Shown here in pieces: positions 38,264 to 45,174 of a stretch of 64,000 nucleotides of DNA; positions within the stretch are counted from its first letter, which is position 1; each line of letters starts with the position of its first letter. Where the stretch lies: positions 380,001 through 444,000 of the forward strand of contig NZ_CP097269.1 of NCBI RefSeq assembly GCF_028473645.1, in the 5' to 3' direction. A program made the translations under genes and the position numbers. The stretch comes from Acidovorax sp. GBBC 1281 (lineage in GTDB: Bacteria > Pseudomonadota > Gammaproteobacteria > Burkholderiales > Burkholderiaceae_C). The notes under the pieces were generated by a model, which saw only the letters and a list, made by a program, of their open reading frames with translations, had not been told where the DNA came from and did not search any database.

Positions 38264-38485
38264 CTATTCAGGGCTGCCCGCCACCGTGGTGGCTTCGTAG
38301 GCGTTCAGTCCCCGGATGATGGCGCTGGCGCTCAGGGCCAACGATCCGAAGATGAGTGGGGAGGAATCGCTTTCCAGCACCTCGACCATCAGGGTGTAAG
38401 AGGCTTCGGCGCTGGGCAGCGCGACGGCATTGAGCGCCGCCACGGCCGACAGGGGAGCGTCCACGATGGCGCCGCTGGCTGCCAT
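38264..38485 (-). CDS. Small alanine-rich protein of the R-body-like operon
   Basis: 73 residues, MAASGAIVDAPLSAVAALNA to VAGSPE. Very rich in Ala/Ser/Leu, with an acidic VEVLESDSS centre and a C-terminal hydrophobic helix GSLALSASAIIRGLNAYEA. No recognised domain. The start codon follows the previous stop by one base, so it is probably coupled. The longer open frame to 38578 overlaps the upstream gene and was rejected. Confidence 0.65.
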   Translation of the reverse strand: MAASGAIVDAPLSAVAALNAVALPSAEASYTLMVEVLESDSSPLIFGSLALSASAIIRGLNAYEATTVAGSPE

Positions 38486-38486
38486 G

Positions 38487-38690
38487 TCACTGCTCCGGCG
38501 CTGGCGGCAGTTTGTACAGCTGGCGAATGTAGTCCAGCACCTTGTTGTTCTCCTCGGTGATGACCCGCATCTGTTCATCGGCGTTGCCCTCGACGCCCAG
38601 CATCGCGATGTTGGTGGCCACCTTCGTCATGGAGTCGGCGATGCTTTCGACGACCTGGCCCAGTTGTGCCAGCGATTGGGGTTGTTTCAT
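38487..38690 (-). CDS. Small helical protein of the R-body-like operon
   Basis: 67 residues, MKQPQSLAQLGQVVESIADS to LPPAPEQ. It is predicted by eye to be almost all helix, with heptad-like hydrophobics and a charged second half (EQMRVITEENNKVLDYIRQL). Its start overlaps the stop of the upstream gene (ATGA). No family recognised; a small coiled-coil or scaffold partner of the RebB-like proteins is a guess. Confidence 0.65.
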   Translation of the reverse strand: MKQPQSLAQLGQVVESIADSMTKVATNIAMLGVEGNADEQMRVITEENNKVLDYIRQLYKLPPAPEQ

Positions 38691-39028
38691 TGCTCAGTGT
38701 CTTTGTCTTTGTGTTTCTTCGGAAGGACCGGCGTGAGAGCGGGGTCCGATTCCCAATCGTTTTTTTCAACCGTTCGCATGACGACGGTGGAGTTGACATA
38801 GCCGATGCATTGCGAAAACGGCTGAGGGCCGAAAGCCACATCGTGGTCGTCGGTGATGGTGGTCGATGCCAGAACGGACAGCACCCCTGTCAGGCTGCTT
38901 CGGACCACGTAGTAGTTGCCGCCCTGCAATGCCGCATCGAATCCGCTTTTCAGCCGGCTCTGGATTTGCTCCATGAGCATGGTGTTGTGCAGTTCCATCG
39001 GCGTCGGCTCCCGCGTGGCCTGGTTCAT
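38687..39028 (-). CDS. Protein of unknown function in the R-body-like operon
   Basis: 113 residues from MNQATREPTP, start overlapping the stop of the upstream RebB-like gene (ATGA). The N-terminal half is helical (MELHNTMLMEQIQSRLKSGF), the middle is beta-rich and hydrophobic (YYVVRSSLTGVLSVLAST), and the C-terminus is a lysine/aspartate tail PKKHKDKDTEQ. The long open frame reaching 39457 is out of phase with the RebB-like gene and is a shadow. No recognised family. Confidence 0.65.
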   Translation of the reverse strand: MNQATREPTPMELHNTMLMEQIQSRLKSGFDAALQGGNYYVVRSSLTGVLSVLASTTITDDHDVAFGPQPFSQCIGYVNSTVVMRTVEKNDWESDPALTPVLPKKHKDKDTEQ

Positions 39029-39402
39029 GGGATGGCCGTTCGCACAGGGGCGGTGGTCTGCCGCATCGAGAGGGCGCCAAGGGCGCTCTTCAGGCCGGCA
39101 AGGGTCTGCGCCAATTCGTTGTTGGTGAGTACCGTCACCAACGACCGGGCGGTGCAAGGCCCCGGCGCCTGGATGCGTGCCACGGCCGAGGCCACGATCG
39201 TGTGGCGAAGGCGGTTCATGGCATCCTGGCGCGCCACCTGGGCTTTGGCGCTCAGGTCGCCACTGACGACCTGGTTGGCATACGCCAGGTTCGACAGTGC
39301 CGAAGGCTGCTGCGCGGTCACCCATCCCGACAGAGCGACCGCCGACACGGCGGGGTGCCGAGGCGTGTCGTCGCCCACGCTGTTGATTTCGATGGTTCCC
39401 AT
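39025..39402 (-). CDS. Degenerate RebB-like protein (fourth paralogue)
   Basis: 125 residues. After a unique N-terminus, QQPSALSNLAYANQVVSGDL and the closing VLTNNELAQTLAGLKSALGAL align with the two RebB-like proteins upstream (QPAMLSNLAYANVV and VLTNNELAQSIADLKAA). The central NAVANQQ block is changed to QVARQDA, so it has drifted. CGGAGGGA is the Shine-Dalgarno, five bases before the ATG. It probably arose by tandem duplication and may have become a structural variant or accessory subunit. Confidence 0.75.
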   Translation of the reverse strand: MGTIEINSVGDDTPRHPAVSAVALSGWVTAQQPSALSNLAYANQVVSGDLSAKAQVARQDAMNRLRHTIVASAVARIQAPGPCTARSLVTVLTNNELAQTLAGLKSALGALSMRQTTAPVRTAIP

Positions 39403-39474
39403 ATTCCCTCCGTTTGAAAGGGGTGGAGCGGCCCGCAGGCAGCCCCACCTTCGTCATCTAGCTTGTCGACGCAT

Positions 39475-39978
39475 TCAGCCGTTCGCCTTGACCTTCACGG
39501 TGAAGTAGTTGGGCTGGAGATCGATGAGGATCTCCTCCTTGGCCACTTTTCCGGGGACAAGGATGGTGATACCCGGTGGAACGACCAACTGCCCGGCCGG
39601 GTCCACGCGAAGGCCCCTGTCCATCAGCGCCCGGAGCGTTGCTCGGCCAGCCGCACCGCTTCCGCCCGAAGGCGCCGCGAAGGCGTTCACCGCCGCCTTC
39701 AGATCGGCGATCGATTGCGCCAACTCGTTGTTGGTCAGAACATCCACCGCAGACCGGGCCTCCATGGGTCCGATGGTGCTGATGGTGTTCGTGGCCTTCG
39801 CCACCAGCGGAATACCCAGTTCGCCGATCGCCTGCTGGTTTGCCACGGCGTTCTGCTGTCCCAGGTTGTTGGTCGTGACCACATTCGCGTACGCGAGGTT
39901 GGACAGCATCGCCGGCTGCTCTGAAATGGCTTTCAGATTGCCGACGGCGACCGCACTCGTGACTTGTGCATCAATCAT
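39475..39978 (-). CDS. RebB-like R-body protein with C-terminal extension
   Basis: 167 residues. Residues 1-70 carry the RebB ('killing trait') pattern: DAQVTSAVAVGNLKAISEQP, then AMLSNLAYANVV and QQNAVANQQA. A conserved segment MEARSAVDVLTNNELAQSIA follows, shared with its paralogues. Only this member has a further domain (about 105-167) rich in Gly/Val/Pro, VPPGITILVPGKVAKEEILI, ending KVKANG. R-bodies are polymers of small Reb proteins that coil into ribbons and extend on a trigger. CGGAGG is the Shine-Dalgarno. Confidence 0.85.
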   Translation of the reverse strand: MIDAQVTSAVAVGNLKAISEQPAMLSNLAYANVVTTNNLGQQNAVANQQAIGELGIPLVAKATNTISTIGPMEARSAVDVLTNNELAQSIADLKAAVNAFAAPSGGSGAAGRATLRALMDRGLRVDPAGQLVVPPGITILVPGKVAKEEILIDLQPNYFTVKVKANG

Positions 39979-40013
39979 GTTTTGTCCTCCGTGTCAGCGC
40001 TGAGAGGCCGGGA

Positions 40014-40331
40014 TCAACGACCGCTGAAAGCCTGCAGCGTGGCCTTCATGTCGGCGATGGTCTGCGCCAGTTCGTCGTTGGTCAGGACATCGACGGCCGA
40101 GCGGGCCTCCAGCGGACCGATGTTGCTCACCGTGTTGGATGCCTTGGCAACGATGGAGATGCCCAGTTCGTTCATGGCCTGCTGATTGGCCACAGCGTTC
40201 TGCTGGGACAGATTGGTATTGGCCACGGTATTGGAATAGGCCAGGTTGGACAGCATCGCGGGCTGTTCCGAGATGGCTTTCAGGTTGCCGATCGCGACAG
40301 CGCTCACTACTTCTTCGGGCAGAGTTGCCAT
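40014..40331 (-). CDS. RebB-like R-body protein
   Basis: 105 residues, close paralogue of the 167-residue protein: EEVVSAVAIGNLKAISEQPA, NLSQQNAVANQQAMNELGI, then LEARSAVDVLTNDELAQTIA and an end at FSGR. The AV..N.K...E.PA..........Y pattern and the NAVA-QQ block match the RebB family. The protein is soluble, helical and small, as expected for an R-body subunit. Shine-Dalgarno AAGGAG is eight bases before the ATG. It is the most family-typical of the four. Confidence 0.87.
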   Translation of the reverse strand: MATLPEEVVSAVAIGNLKAISEQPAMLSNLAYSNTVANTNLSQQNAVANQQAMNELGISIVAKASNTVSNIGPLEARSAVDVLTNDELAQTIADMKATLQAFSGR

Positions 40332-40409
40332 GGTGTTTCTCCTTGAGATGGATTGCAGGTTGATAAAAAAGCGGGTTACCTACCGCACCCCGGAATTGGG
40401 AGGATGGTT

Positions 40410-40434
40410 CATTGCATTTGCAAGAAATGCAATG
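40410..40434 (-). ncRNA. Intergenic mRNA hairpin between two RebB-like genes
   Basis: CATTGCATTT and AAATGCAATG form a perfect 10-bp stem with loop GCAAG in the 122-base gap between the first and second RebB-like genes. Without a T-run it is more likely a processing or stability element than a terminator, allowing different amounts of the first and later proteins. Confidence 0.45.
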
Positions 40435-40453
40435 AATGGCATTCGTGAATGAA

Positions 40454-40774
40454 TTATTGTCCCGATGCGTTGCCGGCGGCTTTTTCTTGAATGACTTTCA
40501 TGAATTCCTGAATGTCTTTGAGTATTCTTTCCATGGAAGGCTCGCCTTGTTTGCCATCGCTTTTCTCGATCATGGTGACGCATTTTGCGGCGGCTGCCAT
40601 CTGCACTTGATTCATGGCCTGCTGCTGGCTCAAGGCGATTTGCTGCTGCATATTCTGGTTGAATATTTGCTGTGCTAGCGCGAGATTCGCCAAAATGGCA
40701 GGCTGCTCGCCAATGGACTTTGCATTGGATATGGCAATTGCCTGAATGACATCGGCGGGGAGTGAGTCGGCCAT
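40454..40774 (-). CDS. RebB-like R-body protein, first gene of the operon
   Basis: 106 residues. ADVIQAIAISNAKSIGEQPA, ILANLALAQQIFNQNMQQQI and ALSQQQAMNQVQMAAAAKCV fit the RebB pattern (AI...N.K..GE.PA and a QQQ.A block). The C-terminal part differs from the paralogues: EPSMERILKDIQEFMKVIQE, a charged amphipathic helix. It is first in the operon, separated from the others by a hairpin, so its stoichiometry may differ. A Shine-Dalgarno AGAGA stands five bases before the ATG. Confidence 0.82.
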   Translation of the reverse strand: MADSLPADVIQAIAISNAKSIGEQPAILANLALAQQIFNQNMQQQIALSQQQAMNQVQMAAAAKCVTMIEKSDGKQGEPSMERILKDIQEFMKVIQEKAAGNASGQ

Positions 40775-41161
40775 TTATCTCTCCATAGCTGGCGGGGTTC
40801 CGTTTGCCAAATTTGGTTGGTGTGGCGCTATATTAATTCCGGCAAAGAAAAAATGAAGTATCGATACGGTAACTCCTGGCGGCTGTTACCGTAACAGTAT
40901 TCCTCTTTGAGGGCGCGCAGTTTTTTTCAGATCTATTCAGAACGGCTCAGCCCGAAAAACACGTTGCGGGGTGAATATGTCGGCCGCGCGTGGCAGCGCA
41001 TTAAACGGGTATTGAAAAGCCGGCGATGGCGGCAACCAATGGTTTTCAAGTTATTGGAGTCGCGCCGGTCGCCTGATTGAAGTGCCAGCGTTTTTTGGGG
41101 CTTTTGGGAGGGCCACGCGTGGATGCACCGTTAACCGATGAGGTACTCAGTGAGGCGTAAG
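40775..41161. promoter_or_regulatory. Divergent control region of the R-body-like operon and its regulator
   Basis: 387 bases, markedly more AT-rich than its surroundings, between the divergent operon and regulator gene. It includes the three-half-site GTTAC palindrome (40867-40896) and AT-rich stretches near 40830-40850 that could hold the operon promoter. No open frame in it is credible. Confidence 0.6.
40867..40896. promoter_or_regulatory. Candidate operator with three GTTAC half-sites
   Basis: CGGTAAC (40867-40873) and GTTACCG (40885-40891) form a perfect inverted repeat with 11-base spacing, and TGTTACCGTAACA (40884-40896) is a second palindrome sharing the middle half-site. About 100 bases upstream of the first RebB-like gene. 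A binding site for the adjacent regulator is plausible. Confidence 0.5.
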
Positions 41162-41374
41162 ATGAATGAGATCGAAGAAAATCAAATCAGGGAGGCGTGC
41201 GACGCGATATTGGAGAGCGATGCGTTTGCAAAGGCGCATCGGATGAAGCGGCTTTTCCGTTTTCTCGTGGAGCAGGCGGTCGCCGGAGAAAATCGCAATA
41301 CCAACGAGCACACCATCGGGATCGAGGTTTTCGACCGCGAAGCTTCTGCCTACATGCCGGGCGAAGACCCGATC
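41162..41374 (+). pseudogene. 5' part of IS-interrupted regulator (winged-helix/TolB-like)
   Basis: 71 codons from MNEIEENQIREACD (Shine-Dalgarno GAGG seven bases upstream) to EDPI, where the IS5-type element begins. The segment with AILESDAFAKAHRMKRLFRF, LVEQAV, then HTIGIEVFDREASAYMPGEDPI is typical of the N-terminal domain of signalling proteins that carry a TolB-like or TPR part. In this form it reads into the IS and stops at 41440. The other half resumes at 42661. Confidence 0.88.
41371..41374. repeat. Left target-site duplication of the IS5-type element
   Basis: GATC before the left end and again at 42657-42660. Confidence 0.85.
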
Positions 41375-42656
41375 GGGAACCTCTCAAAACCCATCCGGTC
41401 CCTTGTTGATCGAGAATGCGTGCTCCATCCTTTGCCATGATCACTCCCCGTAGCGCCCTGAAGTTCGACCTGTTCGCTGAGGCCTCGCGCCAACACAAGA
41501 GAGATGAGGTGGGCGATCCGCTGCAGGTGATCGCGCGGCACATCGACTTCGCAGAACTGGCCCGGCTGGTGGATGCCTTGATCGAACGCGGGGGTGGCCG
41601 CCGGGGCGGTCGGCCCGCCTACCCCACCGAGGTGATGGTGCGCATCCTGGTGTTGAAGCGGCTGTACAACCTGTCCGATGAGCAGATGGAGTATCAGTTG
41701 CTGGACCGGGGGAGCTACCAGCGGTTTTGCCTGTTGCAGGATGCGATGAACGTGCCGGACCGCAAAACGATCTGGCGCTTTGGCGAGCGCCTTGGCGTGG
41801 GCGGGGCAACGGCCTTGTTCCAGGGGGTGGATGCCCAACTGCAGCGCCACGGCTACATCGCCCGGGGCGGGCAAGCCATTGATGCCACGCTGGTGCCCGC
41901 GCCCCGACAGCACATCGGCCAGCAGGAGCGGCGAACGCTGGCACAAGGCGGGCAGCCGGACTGGAGCCAAGCGCGACGCAGGCAAAAGGATGTGGAGGCC
42001 ACGCACACGAAGAAGCACGGCAAAAGCCACTTCGGCTACAAGCTCAGCGTGAGCGTGGACCTCAAGCACGGCTTCATCCGCCGCCTCGCCACGGGCACGG
42101 CCAGCGAGCACGACGGGCACCACTTCGATGAGGTGCTGGACATGCACAACACCGGGCGGGCAGTGCATGCGGACAAAGCCTACCCGAGCCGCCAAAGGTG
42201 CCAGATGCTGAAAGTGCTGGGATTCGTGGATGCGATGCAGCGCCGTGCGCAGGCGGGCCGACCACAGAGCGAATGCCAGAAGGGGCGCAACCAGCGCATC
42301 GCAAAGAAACGAGCCAAGGTGGAGCACGTGTTCGCCGGTATCCGCCACCTGGGGGGCAAGTTCGTGCGCACCATCGGACAGGCGCGCGCCACGGTGGGGA
42401 TGACGATGATGGCCGCCTGCTACAACATGAAGCGACTGGCCTGGTTCCTGCATCGGGGCGTGGATGCTTTCTTCAAGCCCGCCACTGGCAAGGCACAAGT
42501 GCGCCTGCAAACGGTGAAAGCCTGAGCCACCGGGCCTGCAAGGCCCCTCATGCACCCAGGCGCAGACCGTTGCTGGGCCTCATCACGCTCAAACGGCTAC
42601 TGGCGCCCACTCCTCCCTATTCGGATTCGTCAAACATGGGGTTGTGAGAGGCTCCC
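41375..42656. mobile_element. IS5-family insertion sequence inside a regulator gene
   Basis: 1282 bp. The left end GGGAACCTCTCAAAACCCAT matches the right end read inward, GGGAGCCTCTCACAACCCCA, over about 19 bases with few differences. A GATC direct repeat flanks it. One intact transposase gene fills most of it. Deleting the element plus one GATC joins EDPI to VRVQIGRLRQ in frame, which proves both ends. Confidence 0.95.
41437..42525 (+). CDS. IS5-family transposase
   Basis: 362 residues from MITPRSALKFDLF; an in-frame ATG seven codons upstream lies nearer the IS end. N-terminal DUF772-type domain (HIDFAELARLVDALI, then YPTEVMVRILVLKRLYNLSDEQ). The DDE core shows AIDATLVPAP (first Asp), AVHADKAYPSRQR (second Asp) and KKRAKVEHVFAGIRHLGG (Glu in the Y/R-type C motif). 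No stop or frameshift is seen, so it should be active. It is read in the direction of the interrupted gene. Confidence 0.96.
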   Translation: MITPRSALKFDLFAEASRQHKRDEVGDPLQVIARHIDFAELARLVDALIERGGGRRGGRPAYPTEVMVRILVLKRLYNLSDEQMEYQLLDRGSYQRFCLLQDAMNVPDRKTIWRFGERLGVGGATALFQGVDAQLQRHGYIARGGQAIDATLVPAPRQHIGQQERRTLAQGGQPDWSQARRRQKDVEATHTKKHGKSHFGYKLSVSVDLKHGFIRRLATGTASEHDGHHFDEVLDMHNTGRAVHADKAYPSRQRCQMLKVLGFVDAMQRRAQAGRPQSECQKGRNQRIAKKRAKVEHVFAGIRHLGGKFVRTIGQARATVGMTMMAACYNMKRLAWFLHRGVDAFFKPATGKAQVRLQTVKA

Positions 42657-42660
42657 GATC
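42657..42660. repeat. Right target-site duplication of the IS5-type element
   Basis: GATC, same as 41371-41374. Confidence 0.85.
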
Positions 42661-43200
42661 GTCAGGGTCCAGATCGGGCGACTGCGCCAAAGGCTGGACG
42701 CCTACTACGCGGCCCACAGGCCGCAGGGAGGAATCGAGATCCGCATTCCGGTGGGGAGCTACATGCCGGTGATCCACCGCCCTGCATCCCCTCCCGAAGA
42801 CCCGGCGCATCCCAACCGTCTCATGGTGCAGCCGGTCCAATGCATTGCGGAGCGTGTTGACGGGCATGCTTTCGCCCGCGGGCTCTATGAGGAACTGGTG
42901 AACCAGCTCTTTCGTGCTTTTGGAGACGTGTTGGTGGCGCCCGCGTCATCGGCCGGGCCGAATGCCGGTGACCCTGGAGGGACCAGCCAGCGCGGCAGGT
43001 CGCACCATTGCGTCGAAAGCAGCCTGCGCATCGACACCGAGCGCATCCGTGCGTCCATACGGCTGGTGGATTCTTCTCTCAAACGGATCACCTGGGCTCG
43101 GCATTTCGACTGCTCGGTCCACTTCGGGATTCAACAGCAGGAGGAACTCGCGACGTCCATTTGCAGCGCTCTCAAGCCTGTTGTTTCATCCTTGAAGTGA
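42661..43200 (+). pseudogene. 3' part of IS-interrupted regulator (TolB-like domain)
   Basis: 179 codons continuing the frame of 41162-41374. It starts VRVQIGRLRQRLDAYYAAHR and IRIPVGSYMPVIHR, completing the N-terminal winged-helix-type domain, then a TolB-like domain: HAFARGLYEELVNQLFRAFG, VESSLRIDTERIRASIRLVD and WARHFDCSVHFGIQQQEELA. These match the 'ARGL.EEL...L' and 'R..A.L.D...G...WA..FD' patterns of TolB-like sensor domains. The whole restored protein is 250 residues, without TPR repeats. This half has no start of its own. Confidence 0.85.
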
Positions 43201-43291
43201 CCCGCGGCATCACTGCCTGTCTTGGCCGCCAGGCTTCGAGAGAGCTCGAAATGGCCGCTCTCGGACCACGTGGCAGGGCACGGAATGCGAT

Positions 43292-44023
43292 TTACCTTCG
43301 CATGCTGGTGAACACGTCGAACTCCCAGCTGCGCAGCGCCAGCAGGACGGTGTAGCCCTCGCGTTCGCGCTCGGGCATGCGCTGGTCGGCCAGGTGCTGC
43401 TGCGCGAAATCGTGCGCCACGCGCTGCATGCGCTCCCAGAAGGCCGGCGCCAGGCTGCGGCTGATCGCGCCGTGCACCAGCAGCACGCCTTCGCCCGGGC
43501 CGTCGAAGCTCCCGGCGAAGTAGTCGAGCAGCGCATGGTCGCGAAAGTAGTGCATCACCGGGCCGTGGGGGCGCCAGCGGAAGGTCTTGGCGAGTTTGAG
43601 GCGGTAGCGGTTCAGGGGGCGCAATTCGATGATGCCGATGCGGTCGAGCTGCGCGAGGTACTTCACCCCCTCGGCCTCGCTCAGGCGGTATGTGGTCACT
43701 ATCTGCTCCAGTGTCCACTGGCTCAGCACGCAGATCGCCATGAGCATCAGCTTCTTGTCGGCCACCACCGCCGTTTCCTGCGCCTGGCTCAGTTCCTTGA
43801 GCAACGGCTGGCTGTCGGCCACGCGCCGCGCCAGATCGGCGAAATCGAGCGCCAGTGCCCGGCAGATCGCATCGATGCGCGACAGCGGCATGTCGCCCTT
43901 GGCCAGCATGCGCTTGACGCTGGACTCGGCCATCCCCAGGGCCTGGGCCAGGTCCGCATAGGTCATCTGCGCGGATTTGAGTTCCTTCTTGAGGGCGGCA
44001 ACGAGGTCGGTAGTGGTGCTCAT
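43292..44023 (-). CDS. XRE-family transcriptional regulator
   Basis: 243 residues. The N-terminal helix-turn-helix is MTYADLAQALGMAESSVKRM (about 20-39), followed by LSRIDAICRALALDFADLAR. The rest (about 75-243) is an all-helical domain without a recognised ligand signature, including TLEQIVTTYRLSEAEGVKYL, which looks like a second winged-helix. Similar proteins are common single-gene regulators in Burkholderiales. It is divergent from the CREST hydrolase gene, which it may control. Confidence 0.85.
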   Translation of the reverse strand: MSTTTDLVAALKKELKSAQMTYADLAQALGMAESSVKRMLAKGDMPLSRIDAICRALALDFADLARRVADSQPLLKELSQAQETAVVADKKLMLMAICVLSQWTLEQIVTTYRLSEAEGVKYLAQLDRIGIIELRPLNRYRLKLAKTFRWRPHGPVMHYFRDHALLDYFAGSFDGPGEGVLLVHGAISRSLAPAFWERMQRVAHDFAQQHLADQRMPEREREGYTVLLALRSWEFDVFTSMRR

Positions 44024-44176
44024 GGGTATCGATTATGGATACCCGGCGTGGCCGGCGATGGGTCTGGGCGCGTTTCGTGCGCCCTGGCGTGGCAAGGGTG
44101 GAGAGACTGCGTTCCATTCCCCGTCCCTTCCTCGTCCGTCCCCCGTTCCACCCCGCTGCCTTCCGGAGTTTCGTCC

Positions 44177-45148
44177 ATGCCGTCGTCCACCCGTTCTTTT
44201 TCCCGCGCCTTCCTCTCGCGTCCGGCCCCGGCCGAGTGGGCCTTGTATGGCGTCCTGACGGTGCTGGCCGCCGTGGGCGCCTGGGGCCCGCAGGTGGCGG
44301 CGGACCCGCACCAGCATGCCTTTGCCGACCAGCGCGCGCTGTGGGGCATCGCGCATGCCATGGACGTGCTTACCAACCTGCCGTTCGCCCTCATGGGTCT
44401 GCTGGGCGTGCGGCGCCTGGTGCAATGGGTGCGCAGCGGCCAGGGTGGCGGGTGCGGCGAAGGGGCGGCGCAGGCGCCCGGCACCGGCCGCACCACCACG
44501 GCGGTGATGGCGGCGATCTTTTTCTCTGGCCTGCTGCTCACGGCCGGCGCCTCGGCGCTGTACCACGCGGTGCCGCAAGGCATCACGCTGCTGTGGGACC
44601 GCATGGGCATGCTGGTGGCCTTCACCGGGCTGCTGGGCCTGGCGGTCGATGGGCGCATGGGTGCGCGGCCCGCCTGGGTGCTGGCCTGTGTGGTGCCGCT
44701 GGCGGGCGCGTTGTCGCTGCGGGCGTGGGGAACGGCGGGGCAGGTGCTGCCCTGGGGCGTGCTGCAGGGCGGGGGCATGCTGCTGGTCGCGGCGCTGGCG
44801 ATGGTGCCAGCGCGGTCCGGCCGGCCGCCCCTGTCGCTGGTGGCCGTGATCGGCTGGTATGCCCTGGCCAAGCTGCTGGAGCTGGGCGACCACGCGGTGT
44901 TCGGCTGGACGGGCGGCTGGGTGTCGGGCCACAGCCTCAAGCACGTGGCGGCGGCCCTGGCTGCATGGCCGGTGATCGCAGCGCTGGCGCCGCGCCGCGC
45001 CCCGCTGCCGGGCGCCTACTGGGCGCAGTGCGTGCGGGCGGTGCCCTGGCGCCGCCCGGCGGCGGCCGCAACGGGCCTGCGCCGGGGCACAATCGCCGCC
45101 AGCGCGGACGAGGGGGCCCAGCCTGGCGCCGCGGCGCAACGCGTCTGA
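44177..45148 (+). CDS. CREST-superfamily membrane hydrolase (ceramidase/PAQR-like)
   Basis: 323 residues with seven or so membrane helices. The CREST active-site pattern is readable: SALYH (Ser-x3-His) in GASALYHAVPQGITLLWDRM, an Asp in the next helix (WDRM), and HxxxH near the end (GHSLKHVAAALAAW). CREST enzymes include alkaline ceramidases and adiponectin-type receptors and hydrolyse amide or similar bonds in membrane lipids. The substrate is unknown. Shine-Dalgarno GGAG is eight bases upstream. The lysophospholipid acyltransferase fusion follows after 26 bases. Confidence 0.78.
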   Translation: MPSSTRSFSRAFLSRPAPAEWALYGVLTVLAAVGAWGPQVAADPHQHAFADQRALWGIAHAMDVLTNLPFALMGLLGVRRLVQWVRSGQGGGCGEGAAQAPGTGRTTTAVMAAIFFSGLLLTAGASALYHAVPQGITLLWDRMGMLVAFTGLLGLAVDGRMGARPAWVLACVVPLAGALSLRAWGTAGQVLPWGVLQGGGMLLVAALAMVPARSGRPPLSLVAVIGWYALAKLLELGDHAVFGWTGGWVSGHSLKHVAAALAAWPVIAALAPRRAPLPGAYWAQCVRAVPWRRPAAAATGLRRGTIAASADEGAQPGAAAQRV

Positions 45149-45174
45149 AGAACCATTCCACACAGGAGCACGGC

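Noticed and set aside
38687..39457. Long 256-codon version of the 113-residue protein
   Set aside because: The upstream part overlaps the RebB-like gene at 39025-39402, is Arg/Gly-rich and unlike the rest; the ATGA start at 39028 is better.
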